Shown one piece after another: positions 38,801 to 52,344 of a stretch of DNA of 64,000 bases. The notes beneath the pieces are model-generated. The model was not told the origin of the DNA, did no database searches, and saw only the letters and a program-made list of their open reading frames with translations. This DNA comes from Nemopilema nomurai (lineage: Eukaryota > Cnidaria > Scyphozoa > Rhizostomeae > Rhizostomatidae). The position numbers were made by a program, and so were the translations under genes. The stretch is taken from contig ML133496.1 in NCBI GenBank assembly GCA_003864495.1, positions 193,122 to 257,121 of the forward strand, in the 5' to 3' direction. How positions within the stretch are numbered: the stretch's first letter is position 1; each line of letters starts with the position of its first letter.

Positions 38801-41800
38801 CGTAAACATTAACACTTTGCTCCTTGTTGATTCTCTCGATCTGTGACTCTATGACAACAAATGTCCCAGTTCTACCAACACCAGCACTAAAAAACAACCA
38901 AAGCAATGCAGATGAAGCAAGGCACGTCATAGATCACATTCGTCAATCAGTAAAAATGCGCAATAAGGCAGTGCTCTTAAACGCTGTGGGGTACAAAGGG
39001 GTCATCGCGTAGAACTGATCCTAAAGCATGCTGAAGAACCTTTGAGTAGCCTTTACGTGGATCATACCTGCAATGCACGACGGTTGGGCCCTCGTTCTCC
39101 TGCATATACCTCCTTACCATGTGCACGAATGATAGCATTGCGGACCTTTCTTGAGGCACGCCGAAATCCGGCCAGTCAGTGAAATGGAATTGCCTCACTT
39201 CTCTCACGTGCTCCTTGTTCTGCCCGAGCACCTTGCACACTTCCTCGGAGTTGCACGTGACCGAGAACACCCGATGCACATAAAAGGCGTACTTCCGCTC
39301 CTCCACCGTCCTCACTGTGATAGCACCGTACCTTATGTCTCCCTCGTGTGGCCAGTACTGATCGCATTTTCGCTGCAACGAAAGCAAAGGTCAGCCACAA
39401 TACTTCTTGCTCTACACATCAAACACAAACTGGGAACATTTCGACCAGTGTCAGTGGCAAAACTAACTTCTAATTTATCACTTGACTCTTCCTTACCCTT
39501 CCTCTCTCCATTAGATTTGTCAACATGACGATGAGCCTTGCATCTTGTTCCCACACCATTCGCCAAAAATCCTCAATCGTTTGGTTCAGAGGAGCTAGAA
39601 AATTCTATGCAATTAGTACTTTTTAGTTTAAGTTATTTATTGGCAAAAGAGCGTATCTATTTGGGAAAGCATTCGTCTTCATTGCAAGCATTAAGAGGCA
39701 GTGGAGCAATAACAAAATATTAGTACAAATTAACAACACAGCATTTAAATGTTTTGAAATCATAAACACTAAGTTACTCCTTCTGATTTAGTTAAAATGG
39801 AATGTCAATTGTTGTGATTCGTTTAAAGGTGAAAAGTTGGTCACCTTGAGTAGCAATGTAAGCATGCCTCTTTTCAAAACCCTGAAAAATGAAAACAGAA
39901 AATGATTTAAACTTGCACTCAGTCGAACACAACTACATCCTGGCCTGGACAGTCGTTTCAACATAACATGGTACTCTAAACATCAAAAAGCGTTTGGCGA
40001 ATATGGTGCCCGTGGAAAACCTTGTCTGCAGCGAAGTGAAGGTTTTTGATCTTGAACCGCAGAGAAACAATGAGCCCAAGACAACGCATTCCTCTTTCGT
40101 GCAAGATCATGTTGATGAGTTTTTGAGAGGGACATTGTTTGAAATAATGCATGCTAGGTTTCATTGTGCTGTTTCACGGGACATTCAACAGTAAGGCTCA
40201 CATCGACGAAATTGGCATTTATGTAATTGGACGCAGGAACACCATCGATGGACATCAAACGAACCCTCGAGTGATCGTCTATAATGGAAAAACAAAAACC
40301 GTCATCGCGAAAACACAATCCTTTTGCAGCCAAACTATAATAGGCTAATGTCACTCCTGAGATGCTGTCGGCCAATCAGGTAGTAACTAAATCTCACAGA
40401 AATAAGGCAAGCTTAGTAAAAACAAGAATATTTTGCCATTCATTACAGCTGTTTGAGAAACTTGTCTCGTGTTTCAACATAAGCTGGTCATCCCAATGTC
40501 GAAGAACCTCTTTAGGGACTAGTTATTGCATTATGCGATATGGAGATATTGAGACAACTGATCACGTTTGGCTGACTAGGCCATTTCGCAATGCAAAGGA
40601 AAAAATAGAGAAAAGAGGAAATGAAGTTATAGAGTAAAAAAGAAGAAACGCATTGAAACGACAATTTGAAAAGAGGACAGCATACAAGCAACGACGTCCT
40701 GATATCTGTTTTTTGATTTGTTTATATGAAGAGTAGAATGCTCCCATGTGCAGTCCGGTTTTGTTGGTCCAAGTGACTAAAAGATGAGCAGCAACTTCAG
40801 CTGATGTCTAACAAAAGCAATCTAAATACTCAGACAAACTAGGAAAGCTTTCAAATCAATTTCAGATCTAAAACCTATTTTAGCACTTGAGTGGCAGCAG
40901 CAATGGAGGGTGATCCTCATTATGTTTCTCCTTGTAAAGTTCTCCCCTTTCACAGCCTACCTATCACATCAATGAATCTGGCATTTATGAAAACTGGCTA
41001 ACATTGATTCCCCATTGATTTCCAACTGCATCATCTCCTTTGCCACGTGGGGCTTATGTAAATGGCTTTTCCAAAGGTTACACAAAGAAACGGAGAAAGG
41101 GAAATGGTGTAAAAATTCTGGAGCAATAAGCAGTTGGCTTAGGGAAACTTGATGTTAAAGCTTTCAAACAAAACAGAATCAAATAGAATAAAAACTTGAG
41201 GAAAACGCCTCTAAAATAAAAAATGTCATACATAAAACTCTTCTGAGAAAAGGTAATTGGAGTCAGCATGCAACCTGGCTACATGCTCTTGAAACTCCTC
41301 AGTTGTTATTGTCAGCTTTCGTTCTATAGGAAAACAATTCATAAAATTAACTTCAAGAACACTGAAAGTTTTTTAGAAAGTTTACCAAAATTCATAAATG
41401 CAGTCACCTCATGGATGAACAAAGATAATTCATATAGTCATTTAGGACAGTCATTCATTGACAAATAGTCATTCAGCGTGTATTACCAGAAGCATCCAAT
41501 TGTCATTTGACAACAACTTTGAACTGAACAGCCAAAAGACAGCTTTTTGAATCAAAGAAATCCATTTCAAATAAAGAAAAGCTTCATCAAATTTTGTCCA
41601 AAAGTTACAAAAAGAGCCAAGATTAAATGGCCACAAGCGCTCTACACCATGTTTCCTAAGTTATTTTCATAAAGGATGAAAGGCTGTTGCCAGGAGCCTC
41701 ACCACAACTGCGCATTCTCAACATGGAGGAGGAGGGTTGATTGGCTGGTTGTTCAATGTAGAAGACAGACCGCCCATATTTATCAAATACATTTTTCTTT

Positions 41801-44548
41801 CTAGAATAAACAAATCATGCATCTCAAAGATGTGGATGTGCACTCTCAATCATTAAACAATTCAAAAGGCAAATAACTGCTGGATTTAGTAATAAAGACT
41901 AAAATATCTAAAATAACGAAAATTCTTGTTTGATGACATGTAGTTTATTTGCACCATATAATCAATTGGAAACTTCAGTTGTTAAACCGCTCTTCAACTA
42001 TATTTTTTTCACATGGTAAGGATTTGGCAAAATCATAAAGAACAATGCATTCCTTAGTGAACATTGTTAAACTATTTGCTTGACATGTTAAAAAAAGACT
42101 TTGCTCTCTTATATTCTAGCAACATAAGAACAAGAAAATCTTGAGGCACTCAACCCAAAAAGAATAAATAAAGTGAACCTTTTAGAAAAAAGAAACCTGA
42201 TACCAGTTTTGATGGTCAGGGTAACTTTAAAGTGCTATACACTGATCAGAAATCATTACAGAAAGAAGTGGAGATAAAATGCTATCATAAAACCCTTGTA
42301 TTTATCCCTTGGACAAAGAAAATAAATGCTGTGCAGCAACTTCTTAACTTTCCATTCAATTGGAAACCAAAGAAGAATATTGTTGAGAGAAGAATAATAC
42401 TATATTGTTCAAAGAATCAACAAGAACATATGACTTTAGAAACAAATAGATTCAAATAACTTACTTGCAGTAAAGCAAGGCAGCAAGGGTAACAACAATG
42501 AGGACCAAAATACAAAGGACAGTAGCTAAGATGAGGTCAAGATAGCGAGTACCCTTCTCGGGGGAGGGATTCTGCCTAATCACTGATTGGTCTGGCTCTG
42601 GAATAAAAACACAACACAGATTAATTCTGGGAAAGCACATTATAATGAGGAATTAATAGCAGCATTATTGCAGCAAAATAACAAAATCAAAAAGACACAA
42701 AATAAAATTGTACCTGTTGCAAACTCCATTTCGATTCCAGGCCCAAGAAGTGTTTTGTTATCCCTATTTCGCCTAATAGAGGCCTGAACAATGACCTTAT
42801 ATGTGGTGTTTGCCTCGAGTGAAGAAAGCAACAGTTCATGGACATGGCTTCTACATTCTTTTGTTGCAATTTGTCGATCTGGGTTCATGGCAGACACATG
42901 ATAGCATTCAATGCGAGCTACTGGATAAGATGGTGGGAACCAGCTGATTTTCAGGTACTTGGATGTTGCTTTGATCAACTTCAAACTCTGTGGTTTTCCA
43001 GGAGCTGAAAAACAAAATATTGGACTCAGCACATCAGGGTGATTTTGTCTCCTTGAAGAACCCATTTTGAATGAATGACTTGCCTCTATACACCCAAGGT
43101 GCCCATTGTAATGATTCTTTCACTTCAATAATCATCAATCTACTGTGCTATACATGAGCACCTTGCTTGTCACATGCAATTATATGTCAGACTAAAACAT
43201 CATCAGATATCCTGAAACAAAGGAATCAACCAGGGCAAAATTCTAAACATCAACTAGTTTTTACCTGACTCATCTGTTTTCTTGGTAACAACATTTGAAA
43301 AATTGGATCCTGCAAGATTTCTAGCAGAAACTTTGACCTTGTAAATTGATAATGGTGTCAAGTTGGTTAGTGTGTGTTCCTTTGGATATTGCATACTTCG
43401 TGAAATTACATTATTCTGGGACAGTCTGCTAGGCACTTCATCTGGAATCCATGAATTGTCACCATCTTTTTTATAAAAAACCTGGGAAATTAAGGGATTT
43501 TGAAAGTCAAAAATCAAATGAAACTTGGATAAGCCCAGCCCAATAACACCTGGAATCTTGCTGCAATGGACAGCACCAAAGAATATGTCTGCAAAAAAGG
43601 GTCCTCTTCAACAGAGCATCTTTTTACTGACAATGTCACCATTTAAAAGTGAGTTAATTTATGTAAACATACAGTAGCAAAAATTTGTCCACTTACTTTA
43701 TAAAAAGGAGGTGGGCCATTAAGATCAACTGGGGGATGCCATCTGACAATAAGAGCGATCTCAGCACCATCTGAATTTTGCAACTCAAGTAAGCTTGGTG
43801 AACTAGGGGCTAGAAAGAAGGAAATTGCCATAATGCAAACTTAAAAAGCTGTGCCTTTGCATCATATATAACAAAGATCCATCTCTTGAAAGTCTTGTAT
43901 CTCGAGATTATAAGAAGATTAACTACATTAAAACTTTCTATTCTGAGGAGACAGATTGATGATAGGTTTCTTTACCATACCTATCAAGAAGAAAATTTGC
44001 AAATTATGCTTTTAAAAAGGTTTTTCCAACAAGGCTAGACTCACCTGCCATACTTGTGTTTGCAAATATTTTTTCACTCTCATCACTGCACAAATCAACC
44101 TCCTCTTCCACACATGTAATCACCCATACCACATAATGTTTATAAGGTTTAAGATCTCTGATAGTGTATGAATTATTGTCCCCAATTAGCTTCCTTTCAT
44201 CCACTTTATATGAAGTTTCCAAATTGTACAAAACTTTTGTAAAGGCCACTGTGTTGTTGTGTTTTCCATGAGTCCACATGATTACCAGCTCTCTGGGCCC
44301 ATTCCATCCTATTCGGAGATCTGTAGGTTGGGTTGGCTTGTCTATAAAATTATAAAGAATTAAAATATAGTTCTAGTGAATAACAACAAGGTTTACAGCT
44401 ACAATACAATGAATAATTATGCAAAAAGTTGTGGATATTCGATACATGAATCGTGGAAATACAAATGTAATCAAGAATACTTACCAGCCACTGCCAACGA
44501 CAACAATGAAACTAGTAATACCACGAGTTTCACGCCAAGCAATACCAT
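35840..44548 (-). CDS. Receptor-type protein tyrosine phosphatase: signal peptide, 3 FN3, TM, D1, D2 (about 1030 aa)
   Basis: Twenty-one exons join in phase: 44548-44485, 44341-44045, 43809-43697, 43481-43265, 43004-42714, 42597-42465, 41800-41703, 41323-41232, 40776-40686, 40278-40202, 39881-39845, 39594-39497, 39372-39068, 38886-38751, 38632-38480, 38132-38039, 37661-37585, 37399-37265, 37108-36967, 36759-36633, 36491-36353 and last 36016-35840. Exon 1 is a signal peptide ([20 protein letters not shown]). Fibronectin-III-like domains follow, then a TM helix ([20 protein letters not shown]). D1 is intact: [36 protein letters not shown] and [11 protein letters not shown]2 keeps [10 protein letters not shown] but has HWQENTFP where D1 has WPD, so it is probably regulatory. 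D1 most resembles LAR-type (R2A) receptors (TWEHS...NKxKNRY), but with no Ig domains in the model; subfamily left open. The donor after exon ending 36967 (GTTGAC) is weak and chosen by phase. Confidence 0.92.
37450..37523. repeat. 17-bp tandem repeat, about 4.4 copies, in a phosphatase intron
   Basis: Unit GATTAAGATCATATATT repeated without variation, between the exons 37265-37399 and 37585-37661. Perfect identity suggests recent expansion or polymorphism. Confidence 0.9.
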
Positions 44549-45793
44549 GTCTCTTAACAGTCCTTAGATTACTGTCTCGACATCCAGTAGACCTGAGAAA
44601 CACAAAACAATATTGAAAGACAATAAAAATGTAGTTCAGTTATGGAATGACAAATTTGCATATCAAGGAACATTTAACGTATCCTGTCTCTCATCGTAAG
44701 ACCTGATTGCTGTTAAGTCTCGCACCAGACAGTTTTATTCTACTACTCCAGCTCAACCTCTGGCACAACTTACCTGTGCGTAAAATAGAAACTTGAATAA
44801 TTTGAATTTGTCCAAACCTGTGTTTAACCGTTGACTTGTCCTTCTTGTGTACTTGGCCTGGTACGAAGTTCGCTACTCGCAACAGAGTTCCGCTTCAAAA
44901 CTAACTTCTAGCAGTGTTGCTACTAATGTGTTTCATTTCCGGCATTTATTATGCGCAATGAGTCACTCTTACTTACTATCTTTGCCTCATACTTTCCGTC
45001 CTGTTCAATTGAACGTTCCCGGAATTTACGTTTACACGCCTTTATGTTGTGCGCATGCTCGTGTCATCAACATTACAGTTGTCAACACACGAGGGGTCAT
45101 TTCCCCTGTTCCGCTTATAAAAGCAAACAAGTGCCTAGTTCTAAACCTCAAAAAATCCTCCGTGCAGAGCCTAGTTTTAAACCGAAAAAAATCCTCCGTG
45201 CAGAGCAAGTAGATTTGCTTTAAAGAACGTTGACATCCTCTGCAATTTACTCCTGCACTCTGAAGCACAATTTTCATAGTTCTTATAGGCTGCTGAACAG
45301 AGCGGGATGCTTGATAAAACTGTTAACCTGAAAAGCCAGCTGAACGATGAAGAGAGACTTTGAAACCTGCACACATCATTCTGCCTCTTTAAACTAATAC
45401 AGTAACAATAGCAAGAAATAGCGGAACCAGTCTTTGTGTAGTTAAATAACTTGTTTATCTGACATTCCTCAACACATGCAAGCATCCTACCAAGAGACCA
45501 AACCCTGACAAAATAAATCGCCAGCTGCAGATCCAAAATAACACAGTGACCTTCATGTCAAATGTGCCAATTTCATAGCAAAGTAACCAAGGAATGGAAA
45601 CAGAAAACAAAAAAAGCATTGTAACATCCAAACTAACTAAACACATTCATCTTGAAGACATAACATACATCAATTTTTGATCAATGAAGGCAGACTACGG
45701 CCAAAACGTCTTCATAAGCTCAAAAAGCTAGATTCTGAGGTGACAAGCATATTCAGTCCTTTCCACAACACATTAACTTATGATGAATTTCTT
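44549..45793. other. 5' flank of the phosphatase and 3' flank of ATP synthase gamma
   Basis: No coding exon supported. It should hold the phosphatase promoter and 5' UTR (minus strand) and the ATP5F1C 3' UTR. A 36-bp direct duplication lies at 45135-45206. Confidence 0.45.
45135..45206. repeat. 36-bp direct tandem duplication
   Basis: Copies 45135-45170 and 45171-45206 both run from CCTAGTT to CCGTGCAGAG and differ at a few positions. Confidence 0.85.
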
Positions 45794-48700
45794 CTATTCC
45801 AAGGCTGCAGCACCAGAAACAATTTCAATCAATTCCTTTGTTATTACAGCTTGTCGAGTGCGATTGAATGTCAAAGTAAGCTTCTCAATCATCTCACCTG
45901 AAAAAAAATTCACTCATTACCATCATTCAAACTCACCCTAACAGAAAAGTGAATTTTCTGCCTACCACCTTTGTACATGATACACAATTAGCAAAGGAAA
46001 CCAAAACATCAGTTCACAAACTGGCATTTCTAAAGCAGCAATCACACGTAACATTGAAATGATAAAAATAGCTAATAGGCAGGCTTGCATTAATAAACAT
46101 CATTCTTATTCTAAGGGGGAGCTTGAAATCTGACAGAATCTTTTCAGCACATTAGTTCATAATTATTTTAGAATATTGTTCAAGACCTAGGGAAAGTCTA
46201 TGAGAGTTTTGGGTAGACCTGACCAAATTCTAGGGAAGACATTCCAAAGTACTCACATAGCCAAGCTAGTAATAAGATAAGACTGTCACCCCTTAAGTAA
46301 AGACTAGTATTAAGTGAACTGAATAATTAACAGTAACAAACAAAACTGCAGCTCACATTGATACTGCACATAATAAATCATAATAAAAGAGACTTAATGA
46401 AGCAGGTGCATACCAGCATTCTTGCTGGCAGAGTCCATAGCAGTCATCCTGGAACTCTGTTCACTGCATGCAGACTCTTTCAAGCCATAATATACGATAT
46501 TTGCCAAAGTAAATTCGTGGTAGTTGCGCAACACATCAGCATCAACATCATCATAAAGATTTATGTTTTCTGGAAAGAATATTCATTAGACTGTCAAAAA
46601 AGCTAATGAAAGTGATGAAATATTCAAAATTGAGATAGAAATAGCACCAATTGCAAAAAAGAATAATAAAGAATTGACTTTTTTCTAAAAAAAACAAGAG
46701 GCCTTGGTTTGATTGCCAATTTAAAAAAGTGTTACCTGAGTCTGCAACTGCATCAAGGGGTGGGATGTCCTTCGATTTGACTTTGAATGACACAACTGAC
46801 CTTAAAAGGAGATTTCAGGAGATGATAAAGGCTTTGCTAGGAATCTCTGAGACTAAATATGACCTATGGTGCTAAGATAAGATATGCCAATATATTATAT
46901 GACTAAAATCTAATGCCAGTTGCTAAGGATGAGCATCAACCCATTCAAAAGAGGAAAATTCCATGTCATGATATGAAAATATTTGGACAACACAGACAGA
47001 AATGTGCTTACCTGAATTCATTGTAAAACATTTCTCCAGCATCAAATTCAAAGCCACCATCAAGGATTTCGCCAGCAATGAAGGATGCCTCACTAAAAAC
47101 TGGTGGCTTACGACCAGTTTCACTCATATGCATTAGAATGTTATCACCTGAAGAATAGTCAAAATTTTAGATCTTCTGAAATATTTGTCATTGCGTAAAA
47201 AATTACTAAAATTCTCAGCAATCAACCTACTTATGTCAAGTTACAGCGTTTACAAAGTACAGAACTGTAAGGGAATTCTAAATGTTGGGAAACTATATTC
47301 AACAACATACCTAGTGTTCGTTGCAAAATTGCACGCACTTTGTCTCCACAAATAACTATCATTGGATTTGATGCAGATCCTTTTTCTGCTACTTTGGCCT
47401 TAATAGCTTTTGCCATTCCTGAGTGAATTCCACCACAGAGCCCACGATCCGATGATATTGCAAACATTAAATGATTTGGCTTACTCTCATCTGAACCAAT
47501 TTCTCCCTTTTCATACAGTGCTAGAAGTAGAGGGCGGTTATTAATACGGTTATTAGAAGCAAAATAAAAAGGTTTAAGAACCAAACTTTACTTAATATAA
47601 TTATAAAAAAGACAGACTTGAAAACATTTGATGTACATACCTGTTGCTCCTTTTCCATAAACTTTGGCTGACTTCAGTTCCCTCTCAGCTCTTGCAAACT
47701 TGGCAGCTGAGACCATTTTCATTGATTTTGTAATCTTCTGAATGTTCTTTACAGATCTTAACCTGAGACGAACTGCCAAAAGAAGAATTAAATTAGACAG
47801 AAGAAGACAAAGATATATTTTGGGATACTAGTAATTGTGATGTAGACCTTTTTCAACAAATACAAATCCAAAACAATTATTAACAAAACCTGATTACACA
47901 ATAATGTGTTTTCTCTGTAGCTGCTTTTTAGCTAATAATAAAGCCCCCAAGTCTGCACATAAACATTGGGACTTTTAATACATAAAATGTTGCAAACATG
48001 TTTCCAATACCACATAAAATGTTGCAAACATGTTTCCAATACCAGCAATTAAAAGATACAAACGATTAAAGAAAGATACGATTGGGTGAATGCATTCTTT
48101 GAGACCACAAGACATGAAAGATTTGTCAAAACACTTTCTCAACAATAATCAGTCGGAACTATTAATTTGTGATACAAACATACTGTCTTTCAATGTTGCC
48201 ATGCTCCTTGCACCAACACTGAAATTAAATTAGAAAAATGACTTCTTATTAAATCAAATTTATGAGAATTTTAGGGGTTCAAAATTTTGGATTCTATGCC
48301 TTTACAATTGCTGTTGCCATATGTTTCAAACAAGTTATGACATTACCAGATAACTTTATCTGAAAACAATTTGAAAGAAAACAAAGAAAATCTGTAATTG
48401 CAATTATGTTTAGTTTTGGATTTATCTAACAAATTGAAAGATCCTTAAAATAAAGGAAAATTATATCTTAACAAGAATCAGCATGATATAAAGAAGCTTA
48501 AATTCATCGCTCTAACGGTCCTTTTTGCGTCGCAGCTCCTTGTCATTTCTACAAGTGTGAAAATCATGCATCTAATAAATAGTTTGCTTAGTTAAGTAAT
48601 AGAGACGTTTAAACGATGCTCAGGAGGTGCTGGAAGGTAACACTTTGCAGATACTGATTAGGGTAATGAACAGTCTAGACTACTACGTGGGTTTCGATCT

Positions 48701-48849
48701 ACATTCCCTACAGGGGCTATGTAATGTTGTTCCCATAATTTCGGGTACCATTAGCTCGCTTCTTTCCATCGATTATAGGATCAAATAATAGCTCACCATG
48801 TTGGTGACTGGAACAGAGACAGCTTCGCAAAGATCCCTGGTGCAGCCAT
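45794..48849 (-). CDS. ATP5F1C: ATP synthase F1 subunit gamma, mitochondrial (8 exons, 296 aa)
   Basis: The gamma subunit is the rotating central shaft of mitochondrial F1Fo ATP synthase. Exons in transcript order: 48849-48797, 48218-48184, 47772-47641, 47520-47311, 47147-47012, 46800-46736, 46569-46414, 45897-45794; total 891 coding bases, all phases consistent. Exon 1 begins [16 protein letters not shown], a plausible mitochondrial presequence. The mature protein starts near [20 protein letters not shown], followed by [19 protein letters not shown], the family hallmark. The middle has [20 protein letters not shown]. The C-terminal helix includes [20 protein letters not shown] and [20 protein letters not shown], ending AALE. 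Length matches the family (about 298). It shares a short divergent promoter with TMA7. Confidence 0.97.
47981..48044. repeat. 32-bp perfect tandem duplication in an ATP5F1C intron
   Basis: Copies 47981-48012 and 48013-48044 are identical (CATAAAATGTTGCAAACATG and following bases). Intronic, with no effect on the exons. Confidence 0.9.
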
Positions 48850-48960
48850 GATGAGTCCAATGGAAAGGAGGAGAGATGGATGCTGGGATCACTCTAGCCT
48901 CTTTGTTGAAAACGGAACTTAAGCGAGGCTCAGAAGTGAAAGATCGTTCCTTGTTGCACG
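48850..48960. promoter_or_regulatory. Shared divergent promoter region between ATP5F1C and TMA7
   Basis: Only 111 bp separate the two start codons, which point away from each other, so both 5' UTRs and the core promoter must lie here or overlap the first exons. A CCAAT occurs near 48858. No TATA box is seen, as is usual for bidirectional housekeeping promoters. Confidence 0.7.
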
Positions 48961-50064
48961 ATGTCAGGACGTCAAGGTACCTTTAAAACCGTGATTCATA
49001 TTTGATCATGCCTTACCCTTGGTATTCAATAACCCACAGCAAGATGCCCCTAACTTGGCATTTTCTTATGTTCCTTTTTGGAGAACGACACGCCTGCTTA
49101 TCTCATTGTAAAAATTATGGCCTGTGTGATTATATAAATTCAAACCCCGCCTCGATATCATATCATAAATGCCAACGCCTCGATACATTTAGGTAATGGT
49201 TTTTTGTTTTTCATCTTAAAGGTGGGAAGAAGAAGCCTCTTAAGGCTCCAAAAAAGGAATCAAAGGACTTAGATGAGGTTTTTTAATTTAAACTTCTTTG
49301 ATCAGTACACACTGCTTACCAACAGACTTGTATGAACTTTCATTCATCGATTTGAAGATTTTACCCCCAAGGATATATTGATAAATTTAAGAAATTTTTC
49401 GCTTGCAGTTGATAGAATTTTTTCTTGATCGTATAATCAACCCAGTTGAAAATATCATTATTTGTATATGCATGTCTGAAAGCAGAGGATCAAGTGCATA
49501 AATGAAAAAGTTAACAATATCTTCTCTTCTTTGCTTTCGACATAAGTTACAAGCCTGGTATTTGAGGCATAAAACGTTCAGCCAACATCAAAAACAAGGT
49601 TTTAGGGCTTGGAAGACAACCAAAGAGTAAGAGCAGTAGCAGTGTAAATCAAGGACTCGAAGCATATAAATTATGTTTTTGTGTGTGTGTTTATTATATT
49701 TTTATTATGTGAGGCATGGTGTACAAAGAAGGACTTTATGCTTGCAAAAGTTATAGCTCTATGCTATTTTTTAACTCTATTACAACATTTGTTTTGAAAT
49801 TTTTCTCCTTAGGATGAAGTGGCCTTTAAACAGAAACAAAAAGACGAAAAGAAAAAGCTAGATGAAATGAAGAAACTTGCAGGACAGAAAGGACCAATGG
49901 GTATGAAATTTTTTGTTTCTCCTTTGCACTTACCAAAACTCGAATTTTTTTTACTTGATTGAGCTACCTTTCCTATTGAAAGCAATAATTTGCAAGCTAT
50001 CACTTTTTTCCATATACTTAACTCTACAGGAGGGGGAGGAATGAAGAAATCTGGTAAAAAGTGA
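48961..50064 (+). CDS. TMA7: Translation machinery-associated protein 7 (4 exons, 64 aa)
   Basis: TMA7 (CCDC72) is a small, very basic ribosome-associated protein. Exons: 48961-48976, 49222-49277, 49813-49900, 50030-50064 (TGA); 195 coding bases. It reads MSGRQGGKKKPLKAPKKESK, then DLDEDEVAFKQKQKDEKKKL, and ends GGGGMKKSGKK. Human TMA7 is also 64 residues, with the same GGKKKPLK start, AFKQKQK core and GGIKKSGKK end. The first exon encodes only five full codons. Two AATAAA signals follow at 50300-50305 and 50311-50316. Confidence 0.96.
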
Positions 50065-50299
50065 TTGAGAGAGCCAAGCAAACGGTTGATGGGAATCCTT
50101 TGAAACAGAATCTCATTTGTTGTAACAGGAATATTGTGCAAAACAGACTTTATTTATATAAAAGTGTTGCTTCTGTCTTTCTACCTGTTTGATCTAGGCC
50201 AGAACCAAACCCAATTACTTCCTTGTTTGTACTGAAAAGTTCCTAATGTGGTTACCTGTATTTTAGTTGGTAACGCTATAGAAAGACAGATGGGCTTTA

Positions 50300-50316
50300 A
50301 ATAAATGCTTAATAAA
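50300..50316 (+). terminator. TMA7 polyadenylation signals (two AATAAA)
   Basis: Two canonical AATAAA hexamers lie about 235-250 bases after the TMA7 stop codon. Confidence 0.6.
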
Positions 50317-51514
50317 AGAACAATAATCTCAAGGTCCTGGTCATTCTTTAGTTTGATTTTCATGACAAAAAAAGTCAAATAAAGAGTTTTTTAAACGAAT
50401 TCAGAAGTGTAATATGGAAGGTATTGCAATAAATTTGAACTGCAAACCTGGTAATAAGGCAGGTCTTCACTGGATTTGGTCTTGGAAAATGAATTTGTGA
50501 CAATACTTTGAATTGCACAACACTCTGGATTGAATTTTAACTCCAAATGTTTTGATTAATCTTAATAATCAACTGTCATTTAAAATTATCTTTTGGTGGT
50601 GAGAATATTGTAGCAAAGAAGTGGCAAAAGTCAACTGTCGTCTTTTCAGTTTTTAGTCAGAGGCAGAATAAGGATTTCAAAACTTTTAAACTTCACAGCA
50701 ATAAATGTAATATTGTTGGCTGGTGAAAAAGTTGTATCCTTCATGCCACTTTACCATGATTTGCTTGCCCAGTGTTAGTGGGCTGGTTGCATAATGGTTC
50801 TGTTAAACAGTTACATATGCTATATCTTTGATCCAGCCCAATTTCAATTTGGTTACATGATTGTTAAATGAATGATAAGTTATTTCCTTAACACCATCTT
50901 TCTGGTGGGGGGGGGGGGGGTGTGATAATACAAGCAATTTAATTTTTATGATTAAAATGGTACTGTTGGAAAATAATAATAACTTTTAAAATTTCATACT
51001 TCGCATGTATGGCCCAAACCCTTTTAGTCATTAGTTGTCCTGAATCTTAATAACTGACTGGATTTAGCGTTACCTTCTTGGGTATGTTTTGGTGCTGTTG
51101 GCAAGGACACCTCCAGTGACTGGTCCAAAAATGCTGCAGACCACAATGCAAGTCTTTCTTGTGTCACCCACCCTGTACTTGCTTAATTCAAAACCCCTAC
51201 TACTTAACTACAATTCTAAACCCGATACAGATTATCTGATTCCTTTTGGATTATAGACTGATCAGTGATATAGCACTCTGGTACTTTGAACTAGAAAAGG
51301 TCAAAGAAGTCACACCTTTTTTTAAGAGACCACAGATATATTACAAGCAAAATACGAAATGATTTTCAAACAGCGATTGTTGACATGGGTAGTTCTGTCT
51401 TCGTCAATCGCCTCGAATAGGAAGCGTCTGCTCTGGTTTTTATAAAGCGTCCTGTCCATTCAACTTGTTGTTATCAGGTGCGACCTTTGTCCACTCCTTC
51501 TTCAAACATCGCAT
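50317..51514. other. TMA7 - basic peptide gene intergenic region
   Basis: No gene seen. It contains a poly-G run at about 50907-50920. The two flanking genes converge here. Confidence 0.45.
50904..50922. repeat. Poly-G run
   Basis: About 14 consecutive G residues after GGT. It could form a G-quadruplex on this strand; its exact length may be unreliable in assembly. Confidence 0.8.
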
Positions 51515-52260
51515 TTATTTCTTTTGACCTTCTTTCTTTCCCTTTCCTGCAAAAATAAATGGAGGCTTAATACGGCGAATAGGTCAACAATTAAACATTT
51601 CATACCAACGCGACCCGATAATCCGAAGCTTTCATTCCAGGAAATTAATTCAAAATTTTATCCCAATATAATGAACCTGTGGAAGCCTTTCAACAGATTG
51701 ATAATGACTTCAACCACCGCATTGTTCCATTGGGAATAACCGGGTTTACGAATTAGCTGACAGGTTTTGCTCCGAATACAATGAGATTCGCATTGTCAAA
51801 GTTGTCCGGAATAATTCAAGATTGACGACGGGGAAACTGAAATTTGATTGTACAGCCATGTTGTCAGTTTGGCATTGCTATTCTAAAGTTGCGAACAAGA
51901 AAGATTGGAAAGATGGTCTTGCCTTTTCCCTTCGGAGCTTCTGGTTTTTTTTCTCCTTCGGTCTTTGCCTGCAAAATAGGGTCTTGATTAGTCAGATCCT
52001 CTACTGGCAGCAAATGAGTACTTAAAAACAAGATAGAAAGAAAATCTGAAACCAGGATGCAAAAGATTGGAGAATGCAAACCTCGGCCGGCTTCTTTTTG
52101 TCGTCCTTCGCTTTGCCTTTACCTGCTGAAGACGAAAACATCCATTAAAATATCGCAGCTTCGGCTATCACGGCGAACGAATTTTAACGAAACTACCAAG
52201 TTGTTGTATTACTTTCAAAATCGATGCCAGAATTAATGCCGACTTACCTTCGTTTGGCAT
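51515..52260 (-). CDS. Tiny Lys/Gly-rich protein, 44 aa in 4 exons, function unknown
   Basis: Exons in transcript order: 52260-52248, 52125-52082, 51968-51923, 51546-51515 (TAA); 135 coding bases, phases consistent. The product starts MPNEAGKGKAKDDKKKPAE, continues with AKTEGEKKPEAPKGKGK and ends KKEGQKK. It is almost entirely K, G, E, A and P, with no hydrophobic core, so probably disordered and nucleic-acid- or chromatin-associated. The composition recalls HMGN tails, but no HMGN nucleosome-binding motif (RRSARLSA) is visible, so I give no name. Intron 3 uses a GC donor (AAAAG|GCAAGA). Exon 2 has tandem CAGCAG acceptors that would add or drop one residue (Ala). If the GC donor is ignored, the frame runs on to a stop at 51864. 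Confidence 0.75.
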
Positions 52261-52344
52261 TTTCGTGCAGTTGTCGAGTTCTGCTGCTTTAGTCTTCACT
52301 CCTTCGCTGAATGATCTCTTTGCTGAACGAGGGTGCAGCTCTCC

